From a virus: a stretch of 46,627 bases of DNA. This document shows positions 1 to 8,137 of this stretch, one piece after another. Made by a program: the position numbers and the translations under genes. Location of the stretch: IMG/VR virus record IMGVR_UViG_3300013285_000024, positions 1 to 46,627 of that record; one strand, given 5' to 3'. Below the pieces are notes generated by a model. That model worked only from the letters and a program-made list of their open reading frames with translations, was not told the origin of the DNA and ran no database searches. The stretch's first letter is position 1, and each line of letters opens with the position of its first letter.

Positions 1-1178
1 ACACAAGTGGATCGCAGTCAGGGGTTCATTCTGTGTCCTCGCGGGGCATAAACATTGTTAGCCTAGCCAGCGCATCAGCCTGTCCTATAGTTCAGAACTT
101 TATTCTTGTCTCTGATACAAGCAGATATGTATTTGCTTTCGGGTGTAACGCTCTTGGATCGACTACCCAAGACCCCATGCAGATTCGCTGGTCTAACCAA
201 GAATCGGTAGTGGAATGGACTCCTGCCGCTACTAATACGGCGGGCGATCTCCGCTTGTCCCACGGATCCAAAATAGTAACCGCCATGCAAGCCCGCCAAG
301 AAATATTGGTATGGACTGACTCATCTTTATATTCCCTCCAGTATGTAGGCGCTCCCGTAGTTTGGGGTTCTCAATTGGTAGGCGATAACGTATCTATCGC
401 CGGAGAAAATGCCGTGGGCTACGCTAACGGCGTGGCATATTGGATGGGTGTGGATAAGTTCTATAAATATGATGGACGTACACAAACGCTGTCTTGTGAT
501 TTGCGTCAGCACGTATTTGAAAACATCAACAAAGACCAGTTTGACCAAGTTATGTCAGGAACTAACGAGGGCTTTAATGAAGTCTGGTGGTTCTACTGCT
601 CTTTAGGTTCTACTGTTGTTGACTCTTATGTTGTGTATAACTACCTTGAGCCAAATGGAAATGGCGGTGTTGGTGTTTGGTACTACGGCTCTATGGGCAG
701 AACGGCATGGCTTGACTCTGGTCTAAGCGATTACCCAATTGGCGCTACTTATGACAACAACCTTGTAAATCATGAAGTTGGGGTAGACGATAAGACTACA
801 GGAACAACCCTACCTATTGAGGCTTACATCACATCGGCTGAATTTGATTTAGATGATGGAGATAGGTTTGGATTTGTGTGGCGGGTACTTCCTGACATTA
901 CATTCCGTGGCTCTAGCGCAACTAGCCCGCAAGTCACCATGTATTTAAAGCCAATGCAAAACTCAGGCTCTGGATATAACAATCCTCAATCTGTGGGTGG
1001 TAACGCTTCCGCCACTATCACCCGCACAGCTGTTCTTCCGATTGAAGCATTTACTGGACAGATCTATACAAGGGTTAGAGGCCGTCAATTGGCTATGGAA
1101 GTTAGATCTACCGCAGAAGGTGTAACTTGGCAACTAGGCTCACCCCGTCTAGATATTAGGTTGGACGGCAGACGATGA
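1..1178 (+). CDS. tail/connector-type virion protein, 5' partial
   Basis: The reading frame is open through the left edge, so the true start lies outside the window; the GTG at 33 is only the first internal candidate. The visible 392 residues have the composition of a beta-rich structural protein, with many Gly, Ser, Thr, Tyr and Trp residues and few charged clusters. There is no signal peptide or membrane segment. The stretch SDTSRYVFAFGCN resembles proteins found beside the tail-tube genes of marine and freshwater podophages. It overlaps the next gene by ATGA, placing it in the late virion operon. The exact role (head-tail stopper, tail tube B-like or fibre attachment) cannot be fixed from sequence alone. 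Confidence 0.65.
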   Translation, partial: TSGSQSGVHSVSSRGINIVSLASASACPIVQNFILVSDTSRYVFAFGCNALGSTTQDPMQIRWSNQESVVEWTPAATNTAGDLRLSHGSKIVTAMQARQEILVWTDSSLYSLQYVGAPVVWGSQLVGDNVSIAGENAVGYANGVAYWMGVDKFYKYDGRTQTLSCDLRQHVFENINKDQFDQVMSGTNEGFNEVWWFYCSLGSTVVDSYVVYNYLEPNGNGGVGVWYYGSMGRTAWLDSGLSDYPIGATYDNNLVNHEVGVDDKTTGTTLPIEAYITSAEFDLDDGDRFGFVWRVLPDITFRGSSATSPQVTMYLKPMQNSGSGYNNPQSVGGNASATITRTAVLPIEAFTGQIYTRVRGRQLAMEVRSTAEGVTWQLGSPRLDIRLDGRR

Positions 1179-1525
1179 CATACATTGTTACCTCTGAATC
1201 CAAGATAAACAAGATCGCGGCACCAGCACTGCCTCTTGGCGGAGAGGAGTATTCCGCTCTATACCAAAACCAGTTTAATAATGTCTTGCGCCTGTACTTC
1301 AATCGTATACAAGGCATATTGGATCAACTTAGTACAGACAGCGGAATAATTCCGGCTTTAACCGTTTACACGGTGGTAACGTTACCAAGCGCCGCCACCT
1401 CTGGAGTAGGGGCTAGAGCATTTGTGTCTGATGCTTTAGCTCCGGTATTTGGCTCTACCGTAACTACAGGCGGGGCTGTAAAAACGCCGGTATATTCAGA
1501 CGGAACAAACTGGAAGGTCGGATGA
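1175..1525 (+). CDS. small tail-associated virion protein (116 aa)
   Basis: Starts on the ATGA overlap with the preceding gene. The N-terminal half (about 1-60) is helical, with QFNNVLRLYFNRIQ. The C-terminal half ends in a segment with SAATSGVGARAFVSDA followed by a VYSDGTNWKVG ending. This Gly/Ala-Asp-Gly-Thr-Asn-Trp type ending is common in short phage tail or fibre-associated proteins. No enzyme motif is seen. Its stop overlaps the start of the ACP-like gene by ATGA, so the two are probably translationally coupled. Confidence 0.65.
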   Translation: MTYIVTSESKINKIAAPALPLGGEEYSALYQNQFNNVLRLYFNRIQGILDQLSTDSGIIPALTVYTVVTLPSAATSGVGARAFVSDALAPVFGSTVTTGGAVKTPVYSDGTNWKVG

Positions 1526-1803
1526 ATTTCATAGAGCTGTTAAACAAAGTTGCCCGAGTTGCTCGCCCAGCTCACCATGAGTTTGTCCCTATTGAGCGCA
1601 TGGATGAGAGGTTTGAAGAGACTTGCTTTGACTCCCTAGACATGCTGATGATTGGCATGTTTATGGGCATGATCTATGACATACCTGATGAGATATCAAA
1701 AGAGTTCCAACCTGAGACTGTAGATGAGCTTTACGACTTCATCCAGTTGCATAAGACGCGCGATCCTGAGTCTATGGAATGGGCTCTGGAGCAGATTAAA
1801 TGA
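1522..1803 (+). CDS. acyl carrier protein-like protein
   Basis: 93 residues, acidic, with the hallmark ACP attachment motif DSLD at residues 37-40; Ser38 would carry 4'-phosphopantetheine. It is followed at the right spacing by the IPDEI signature (54-58) and a TVDELYDFI helix-4 signature (66-74). This matches the ACP order of an acidic residue-Phe stretch, DSL, helix II, IPDE and TV-x-dl-x-dyI. The length is slightly above the usual 75-80 residues because of extended ends. A GGAAGG-type ribosome site precedes the ATG. It overlaps both neighbours by ATGA, including the beta-ketoacyl synthase gene downstream, which strongly supports a functional ACP-KAS pair. The motif match is seen directly. 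Modification by a host phosphopantetheinyl transferase is inferred. Confidence 0.75.
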   Translation: MNFIELLNKVARVARPAHHEFVPIERMDERFEETCFDSLDMLMIGMFMGMIYDIPDEISKEFQPETVDELYDFIQLHKTRDPESMEWALEQIK

Positions 1804-2888
1804 TCCACCTAACGCACTACCGCACGGCCTACTCAACCACGGTTGAGCTGATGGAGGGGCCATTTCCCCAGAGGGTTCACTGGTTTCCAGAGACATACGC
1901 CCGCGTGAGTACTGGGATGTTTTATGCTCCTCACCGTATAGCTGAAAAGGTTCTAGACCCAGAGCTGGTCAAATCCCTACGCGAAAACCGCGTTGGCAAG
2001 ACTGCATTTATTCTTGCTTCAGGTAACGCCCACTTTGCCGGAATTAACCCACGCTCCAAGAAGCCTACAAGGTTATCCTATGAATACAAGTTCCTCCCCT
2101 TTTCCCTTACTCAGGTCTACGCTGGAAGAACGGCCCAAGCCTTGGGTGCTACGGATCATGTTGTTACCGATGCCACCGCCTGCGCGTCAAGCCTCAAAGC
2201 CCTTATGGATGTCCAAACCCTCATCAACCACTACGGGTTTAAAAGAGTAGTAGTTCTGTCGGTAGAAGACGCCGTATCAAACGCGGTACTAGAGTTCTTT
2301 GGTGAAGCCAGAGCGTCCCTGTCTCAAAAAGATGAGGAGCGCGGCATATTGCCATCAGCATTTGATGACACTAACTATGGGTTTAGGGTTGGCCAAGGCG
2401 CTGTGCTGGCGGTGTTTGAGGCTGACTCGGATAACCCACTGGCCACCCTTAAAGGGGCTTATACGGCTAGCGAAAATTACTCAAATGCTATCGGTCAGCG
2501 AGAAGACGGGCAGGGGTTTGTGCGTTCTATTGAGGGTGCTTTGCACGTTTCTGGCGCTGCTGCCGAACAGATTAAGGTGGTCAAAACCCATGGCACTGGA
2601 ACAAGTTCCAATAACGTGGCTGAAAAGGCCGCTTTAAATTACTGTTTAGGGGATTACATTGCAACGTCATACAAGGCTAAAATCGGACACACTATGGGCG
2701 CCAGTGGTTTGCTCGAGACATGTTTGCTAATTGATGACTTAAAACGTGGCGTTGTGCCAAAGATAGAAAACCGCACAACACATGACAACCAATTTCTTTC
2801 CTATGATGAATCTAACCCCGGTGGTTTGATTCTCAGCTTAGCCGCTGGCATGGGTAACGTGTATTCTGCAGCAATTCTGGAGATCTAG
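1800..2888 (+). CDS. beta-ketoacyl-ACP synthase-like enzyme
   Basis: 362 residues with all the catalytic hallmarks of a thiolase-fold condensing enzyme (FabB/FabF type). The nucleophile is Cys128 in TDATACASS, the first His is His264 in KTHGTGT, the second is His297 in KAKIGHTMGASG, and Lys292 lies five residues before it. A C-terminal GMGNVYSAAIL (350-360) takes the place of the usual GFGG-N-A strand. Bacterial FabF is about 410 residues, so this copy is compact, mainly at the N-terminus. The family performs Claisen condensation of malonyl-ACP with an acyl-enzyme. It overlaps the ACP-like gene by ATGA and is surrounded by virion genes, so it is probably expressed late. The substrate and product are unknown. 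It could also be a virion component or a chain-length-specific synthase. Confidence 0.85.
   Translation: MIHLTHYRTAYSTTVELMEGPFPQRVHWFPETYARVSTGMFYAPHRIAEKVLDPELVKSLRENRVGKTAFILASGNAHFAGINPRSKKPTRLSYEYKFLPFSLTQVYAGRTAQALGATDHVVTDATACASSLKALMDVQTLINHYGFKRVVVLSVEDAVSNAVLEFFGEARASLSQKDEERGILPSAFDDTNYGFRVGQGAVLAVFEADSDNPLATLKGAYTASENYSNAIGQREDGQGFVRSIEGALHVSGAAAEQIKVVKTHGTGTSSNNVAEKAALNYCLGDYIATSYKAKIGHTMGASGLLETCLLIDDLKRGVVPKIENRTTHDNQFLSYDESNPGGLILSLAAGMGNVYSAAILEI
2597..2610 (+). repeat. TGGAAC-AA-GTTCCA inverted repeat, coding copy 1
   Basis: Perfect 6-bp arms separated by AA, inside the ketoacyl synthase gene, where it encodes part of the HGTGTSSN region. One of six exact GGAAC-(AA/TT)-GTTCC copies in the window. 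In this position the coding constraint of a conserved motif may explain part of the match. Confidence 0.5.
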
Positions 2889-2889
2889 T

Positions 2890-3321
2890 ATGGCAATGGT
2901 AGACAGCAGGGAGAAGAAGCTCAATATCGCTGATATAGCTAATATCGCGTTAGAGAGTACTCGTTCCCAGCATTCTCCCAAAATAGCATTTCCAGCCATA
3001 CTAACCGAAATGTCCCAGCCCAATACAGACGTCAAACAAATGGGCAACACAGTCTTTATCCTTCATAAAGGGGATAACGGCCAAGGCTTCTTCAAAGCCC
3101 TAAACGCTGACAAGGCTCGTAACTTTGTAGAAAACAGCCGTCAATATGTGGTCTATGCCAAAAAGCTAGGCATGAACATGCTGGTCACGGAGTTTGAAGA
3201 TCCGGCAATAAGTACTTTATTCCACGCCATCTCTAAGAATCCTCCAATGCCGGGCATGGGGTTCAAAGAGTACAAACTGAAATCCGGCGGCAGGCGGATT
3301 GTTTTGAACTTAGGACAATGA
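2890..3321 (+). CDS. conserved phage protein, possibly GNAT-like
   Basis: 143 residues. A GGAG ribosome site sits 8 nt before the ATG, one base after the KAS stop codon. The central part (about 50-130) reads as alternating strands and helices and ends with GMGFKEYKLKSGGRRIVLNLG. This is reminiscent of the acetyltransferase-like internal proteins annotated in some podophages, but no clear acyl-CoA binding loop (Q/R-x-x-G-x-G/A) is visible. The position directly after ACP and KAS could suggest an acyl-transfer role. That is speculation. It may equally be a structural protein of the ejection module that follows. Confidence 0.5.
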   Translation: MAMVDSREKKLNIADIANIALESTRSQHSPKIAFPAILTEMSQPNTDVKQMGNTVFILHKGDNGQGFFKALNADKARNFVENSRQYVVYAKKLGMNMLVTEFEDPAISTLFHAISKNPPMPGMGFKEYKLKSGGRRIVLNLGQ

Positions 3322-3322
3322 T

Positions 3323-5221
3323 ATGGGTGCAGTAGCAGATGCAGTTTCCAGTGTCGGCGATGCGGTAAGTGACGTAGTCTCTTCCGTAGGAGATGTTGTC
3401 TCCGACGTTGGCAATGCGGTTGTTACCCAAGTTGTTGAGCCTGTAGTAAAGGCTGTTGATAACACCATCAAAGCAGTTGAAGCTGATCCAATTGGCGCCG
3501 CTGCAAAAATAACTGTAGCTATTGTTGCTCCCGAGTTCCTTCCTCTAGTTTCTGCTGCAGACACAATTGCCCACGGTGGAAGTTTAGAAGACGGCTTAAA
3601 GGCTGCCGCGACAACCTATGTAGCCCAAGGTGTTGCTCAAGGAGTTAGCAATTACGTTAATACCGGCGTAGACAGTGCTGCAGCTGCAAATACATACGGC
3701 ACAGATATAGGCTCTCAACAAAGTAGCATGTTGGCCGCTCAAGAAGCTGGCATGGGTACGGCCGGCGATGTTGCTGGAAACATAGCTGGCAAGATTGCTG
3801 GCGGTACAGCCGCTGGTATTATTCGCGGTCAAGACCCTTTGGTTGCACTTACAAATTCAGGAATTTCTGCTGGAACAGCTGCCGTTACAGATCAAATTCC
3901 CGGTTTCGAGAACTTATCATCAGGACAAAAAGCGGCAGTAAATGCTACTGTTGCAGCCACCTTAATGGGTGGAGATCCTTCCCAAGCTTTAGTAAACGCC
4001 GCAATCAATGCTGGTATTGGTGAAGCAAAAGCTCAGTATAAATCTGCACAGATGTCAGAAGTGGGCGGTACAAGAGGCCCTGACAATATCGATGTAGGAG
4101 GCGGATTTAATCCTGCTGCTGGATCCATAAGCTCAACCAATGAGCTTGCCGAACAAGTTATTCCCAAGGGTGTACAGGTTGCTGGCCCATTAGATGCCGC
4201 CTCCCTTAATAGGGTAGATGTATCTGGCGCGCCAATTTATGCTGATAGTCCCGCAGCCAAGGAATACAAACCCCCATTTGGTTATCGTCTATTGTCTTCA
4301 ACCGAAGCAGACAATAAACCAGCTGGTTCTTTTTACGATCCTACGACTAATGCTTGGTTAGCTCCTGACAATGAGGCTGTATCTGGGCTTCAACAAGAGC
4401 TAATGAAAGGGCCGGAAACAAAAACAGAAGAAACTAAAGCTGAAACAACAGCAATTCCAATTAAACCAAACGAAGTTCCAATAGTTGATACTGAATTTAC
4501 GCCTAACCTTAAAACAAGCCAAGAAGACTTCTTAGCGTCTATTGGTATTGATCCAAACTCCGTATCAAATATGCCAGCCCAACAAACAGATCCATTAGCT
4601 GACATCCTTCCGGTAACCCAACAACCTACATTGGCAGAGCTTTCAAAATCATTGACAAGTACACCAACTTCAACACCCGTGGCATCCGTTAAAGTTCCAA
4701 CATCTAGTGGATTTAACTTTGGAAATGCGGCTTTAATTGGCGGAGCAGCATTAGGTTTAGGTGCGTTGGCTAGTGACAGTTCAAGCCCAGCTGCACAAAC
4801 GGCTGCTTATAGACAGCAAGTTCTTAACTGGAATGCCCGCCAAGTTCAGCCTCCTATTGATGGCGCAGCTCAAGGTCAGGCCATGCTTGATCCACGATTC
4901 GTGTCTGCTGCTCACGGCGGCCTAATGTCTCTGGCTGGTGGCGGAACTCTTGGCGGTTACTCTGATGGAGGCCGTTTACTCAAAGGCCCCGGAGATGGCA
5001 TGTCAGACAATATCCCAGCTTCAATCAGCAACAAACAACCAGCTAGATTGGCTGATGGCGAGTTTGTAATCCCTGCTGATGTGGTATCTCATCTTGGAAA
5101 CGGCTCAACAGATGCTGGAGCTAAAGTTTTATACAAGATGATGGATCAAGTTCGCAGAGCCCGCACGGGAAACCCCAAGCAAGGCAAACAGATTAAACCC
5201 CAAAAATTTATTCCTAAGTAA
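3323..5221 (+). CDS. Ala/Gly-rich ejection-type virion protein
   Basis: 632 residues. The N-terminus (1-40) is an imperfect V-S-S/D-V-G-D heptad-like repeat suited to a helical bundle. Ala/Gly-rich helices follow to about 230, then Pro/Thr-rich linkers (340-480). The C-terminal block carries AAHGGLMSLAGGGT, GPGDGMSDNIPASI and LADGEFVIPADVVSHLGNGS. The last of these is recurrent in virion proteins of podo-like phages and is probably a folded C-terminal module. No signal peptide is seen. It is the first of three consecutive low-complexity proteins upstream of the giant polyvalent protein, the usual place of internal or ejection proteins. The biochemical role is unknown. Confidence 0.6.
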   Translation: MGAVADAVSSVGDAVSDVVSSVGDVVSDVGNAVVTQVVEPVVKAVDNTIKAVEADPIGAAAKITVAIVAPEFLPLVSAADTIAHGGSLEDGLKAAATTYVAQGVAQGVSNYVNTGVDSAAAANTYGTDIGSQQSSMLAAQEAGMGTAGDVAGNIAGKIAGGTAAGIIRGQDPLVALTNSGISAGTAAVTDQIPGFENLSSGQKAAVNATVAATLMGGDPSQALVNAAINAGIGEAKAQYKSAQMSEVGGTRGPDNIDVGGGFNPAAGSISSTNELAEQVIPKGVQVAGPLDAASLNRVDVSGAPIYADSPAAKEYKPPFGYRLLSSTEADNKPAGSFYDPTTNAWLAPDNEAVSGLQQELMKGPETKTEETKAETTAIPIKPNEVPIVDTEFTPNLKTSQEDFLASIGIDPNSVSNMPAQQTDPLADILPVTQQPTLAELSKSLTSTPTSTPVASVKVPTSSGFNFGNAALIGGAALGLGALASDSSSPAAQTAAYRQQVLNWNARQVQPPIDGAAQGQAMLDPRFVSAAHGGLMSLAGGGTLGGYSDGGRLLKGPGDGMSDNIPASISNKQPARLADGEFVIPADVVSHLGNGSTDAGAKVLYKMMDQVRRARTGNPKQGKQIKPQKFIPK

Positions 5222-5230
5222 GGAAATACC

Positions 5231-6481
5231 ATGGCACTACTATCATCATCAGGACTTACCGATACGCCCAGCTCGGCAAAGGTAACAGGCCCAAGCACCT
5301 TTACTCAACCTTACGTCTCTAATGTACTGGGTAAAGGTCAGGCGCTTCTTAATAACCCAGCTCCTCAATACACAGGCCAGTTAACCGCCGGTACTTCTGA
5401 ACTTCAAAACAAAGCATTTCAAGGATTGTCAAACCTGACTTTGCCGTCTACCATGACGACGGCCGGCACCAATCTTTTGGATATCGGCAATCAAGCAGCT
5501 GGAACAAGTTACAACCCCGTTGGTAGCGCATTTGATGCAAATGCTGTTCAGCAGTACATGAACCCATATCTGCAGAACGCGCTCAATCCACAGCTGGAGG
5601 AGGCCCGTCGTCAGTCACAGATTACTCAATTAGGTAATGCGGCCAAGTCAACTCAAGCGGGGGCATATGGTGGATCTCGTCAGGCCCTGATGGACACCGA
5701 GACTCAACGCAATTTAGGAACTAACTTAGCTACCATTACTGGTCAAGGATACAACACTGCTTACGATAAAGCGGCAACTCAGTTTAATGCTGATCAAGCC
5801 CGCAAGATTCAAGAAGCCCAGTACGGTACAGACGTAGGACTCAAAGGCCTATCTCAAGCCGCAACGGCAAATCAAGCCGCAGGAAATGTTGGAACTCAAC
5901 AAGCCCAATATGGATTGCAAAATCTTACAGCTTTGGGTGCTGCTGGAAATACTCAGCAAGCTCAAAATCAAGCTGGCCTCAATGCTCTGTATAACCAGTA
6001 CCTCGATCAAAGAAACTACCCCGGTACTCTATTAACCAATCAAGCCAACCTCATCAAAGGTATTGGCGGATCTACTGAAAGCACGTTCAACGCTAAACCA
6101 AGTTTCTTACAAAGCGCTGTTGGTACTGCGGCTAGTACTGCAGAGCTTATTAAGAACCTCAAGGCTTCTGGCATGACTGGAGATACGATTACTAACGTGT
6201 TGAAGTCTGCTGGCATTAACCCAAGTACTTTGCTAAATAAAAACTCAATCAATCCTGATCAAGTTCCTTTTGGATATTCTTTATCCCCAGATGGAACTTA
6301 CATAACTGATTCACAAGGCGGAAGATATACGCCCGGAGCTAATGGGGAACTCATTCCAACAGGCTCAACCGAGTCGCCTATCTACGATCCAAATGCTATG
6401 ACAGTTCCAGAGAATCCATATCCCGGATATAACCCAAATCAAACCGTGCCTGATGTCAACTTTGATCCCAATGCGCCTTAA
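5231..6481 (+). CDS. internal/ejection-type virion protein
   Basis: 416 residues rich in Gln, Ala, Asn and Thr. The block at about 110-165, with YMNPYLQNALNPQLEEARRQ followed by AGAYGGSRQALMDTE, is a pattern seen repeatedly in podophage structural proteins placed between tail and ejection genes. A long Gln/Ala-rich helical stretch follows (165-260). The C-terminal third is Pro/Asn-rich and probably disordered. AAGGAAATACC precedes the ATG. No catalytic motif is seen. The virion role is inferred from position and composition. Confidence 0.6.
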   Translation: MALLSSSGLTDTPSSAKVTGPSTFTQPYVSNVLGKGQALLNNPAPQYTGQLTAGTSELQNKAFQGLSNLTLPSTMTTAGTNLLDIGNQAAGTSYNPVGSAFDANAVQQYMNPYLQNALNPQLEEARRQSQITQLGNAAKSTQAGAYGGSRQALMDTETQRNLGTNLATITGQGYNTAYDKAATQFNADQARKIQEAQYGTDVGLKGLSQAATANQAAGNVGTQQAQYGLQNLTALGAAGNTQQAQNQAGLNALYNQYLDQRNYPGTLLTNQANLIKGIGGSTESTFNAKPSFLQSAVGTAASTAELIKNLKASGMTGDTITNVLKSAGINPSTLLNKNSINPDQVPFGYSLSPDGTYITDSQGGRYTPGANGELIPTGSTESPIYDPNAMTVPENPYPGYNPNQTVPDVNFDPNAP

Positions 6482-6493
6482 TAAGGAAATAAC

Positions 6494-8128
6494 ATGGCAA
6501 TCGAACCATCAAATTTAATTCAAGTTCAAAGCAGTCTTCAAGACCCATTAACGGTTAAGAATGAAGATCTGATCAAGTACGCCAATGGCTCAAACCCAGA
6601 GGTGCCGGCATTCCTTGCTTTGATTGAGATGAATCGTCGCAAGCAAATTGAGGAAGGTAGCACAGCGCTTGATACAACCAAAGGCACTATTAAAGACCAA
6701 GTCGCTGGATCTTTAACGGCTCCTCCTGCAGGCATTAACCCGGCGGCTAACCCATATACGGTTAACCCAGCTGCTGCACCAAACATGGTTAACCCTGCGG
6801 CCGCCCAGCCTGACCAAGGCATTACCCAACTACCCCAAGGCGTTAACCCAACTCAGGCTCCTCTTGTACAACAACCTTCTCCTGCAAGACCGGTCATGGC
6901 CGCTGGTGGTGGGCTAATGTCTTTGCCTGTCAATCACTTTAATCAAAGTAGTTACGCGGGTGGTGGCATTGTTGCGTTTGGCGATCCAACTTTAAACCCA
7001 GACGAACAGCAACTTGTTTCGTTTCCACAAGAACGCCCAAACAAACGGGTGCTAACTGACGCCCAGATTGCAGCAGAGTTAGCAAAGTCACAAGTGGCTC
7101 CTGTAGCGCCTACTCCAGCTCCAAAAGCCGGTTCGTATGAGTCAATCCTTGCTTCATTACCTCAAGCGCCTGAAATAACTTCTACTGCACCAGAGTCTAT
7201 TAATAGAGCTCAAGCTTATGAAGGCATCAAAGAAAGCCAGCGTTTAGCGGGCGTTGCAGAAGACCCTTACAAGGAAGTAAACAAACGACAAGCCGCTAAA
7301 GAAAAGCGCGAGCAAGAAGTATATGAGCGTGGCGGTATTGACCGTTTGATTGCTCAAGCTAGTGCATTTGCTAAAGCTGATCCAGCCCGTGGTATTGGAT
7401 ACCAAGGTGCCGTGGCTGCTGATGCTTCAGCGGTATTGCAAAAAGAACAAGACAGCATCCGCGACAAACAAGAAACTGCATCTATTGAGTTTCATAAGAG
7501 CATCGCTAAAGAAGAGGATGCCAAGCGCCGTGGTGATGCAGCTGGTGTTGAAGCCGCTGTTGCCGAAAGAGAAAAAGCCAAAAAAGAGTTTGATAAGCTT
7601 GCTATTGAAGGAGCTAAAGCTAAAAATGATATTGGAACTTTGGCGTATCACATATACAACACTGGAGAAGTTTCTAAAAACGCCGCAGAATCCAATGCAA
7701 ATACCAAGGCGTACTACGGCATTCTTGGGCAGCATTACAAAAATATTGATGAATTAGCGGCAGAAACAAAACCTTCCGCAGATGACAAAAAATTACTTAA
7801 AGTCCAATCTATAGTTAATGCTCATCCAGCAGTCAAAGCTATTGCTGATGCAATCAAACAAGGCACGATTGAACAAGGAACTCCCGAGTACTACGCCGCC
7901 CTTAAACGTATCAATGAGATTGCCAAACCTTTGTATGCCCAAGCTGGTTTAGATCTTCCTACAGAAGTTCAAGGAGATGTTGTAGATAGCCCAGTTAAAA
8001 AGCCAAGTTTATTTGATAGGCTATTTGGAAGCAGCCCAAAAGCGGTAACATCTACACCTGTTGGATCTAATATTCCAGCGGGTGCCACACCCCCTGAAGT
8101 ACAAAAAATCTTAGACAAATACAAATAA
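6494..8128 (+). CDS. Pro/Ala-rich virion protein, ejection module
   Basis: 544 residues. A Pro/Ala/Asn-rich repeat region (about 70-130) has recurring NPAA and VNP units. A glycine patch with AAGGGLMSLPVNHF and YAGGGIVAFGDP (136-163) follows, then a long charged helical region (230-430) that should form coiled coil, and a Pro-rich tail. The GGLMSL element is shared with the 632-residue protein two genes upstream, suggesting a common assembly or membrane-contact motif. An AAGGAAATAAC ribosome site precedes the ATG. The role as an internal or ejected protein is inferred from its position beside the giant protein. Confidence 0.55.
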   Translation: MAIEPSNLIQVQSSLQDPLTVKNEDLIKYANGSNPEVPAFLALIEMNRRKQIEEGSTALDTTKGTIKDQVAGSLTAPPAGINPAANPYTVNPAAAPNMVNPAAAQPDQGITQLPQGVNPTQAPLVQQPSPARPVMAAGGGLMSLPVNHFNQSSYAGGGIVAFGDPTLNPDEQQLVSFPQERPNKRVLTDAQIAAELAKSQVAPVAPTPAPKAGSYESILASLPQAPEITSTAPESINRAQAYEGIKESQRLAGVAEDPYKEVNKRQAAKEKREQEVYERGGIDRLIAQASAFAKADPARGIGYQGAVAADASAVLQKEQDSIRDKQETASIEFHKSIAKEEDAKRRGDAAGVEAAVAEREKAKKEFDKLAIEGAKAKNDIGTLAYHIYNTGEVSKNAAESNANTKAYYGILGQHYKNIDELAAETKPSADDKKLLKVQSIVNAHPAVKAIADAIKQGTIEQGTPEYYAALKRINEIAKPLYAQAGLDLPTEVQGDVVDSPVKKPSLFDRLFGSSPKAVTSTPVGSNIPAGATPPEVQKILDKYK

Positions 8129-8137
8129 GGAAACTAC

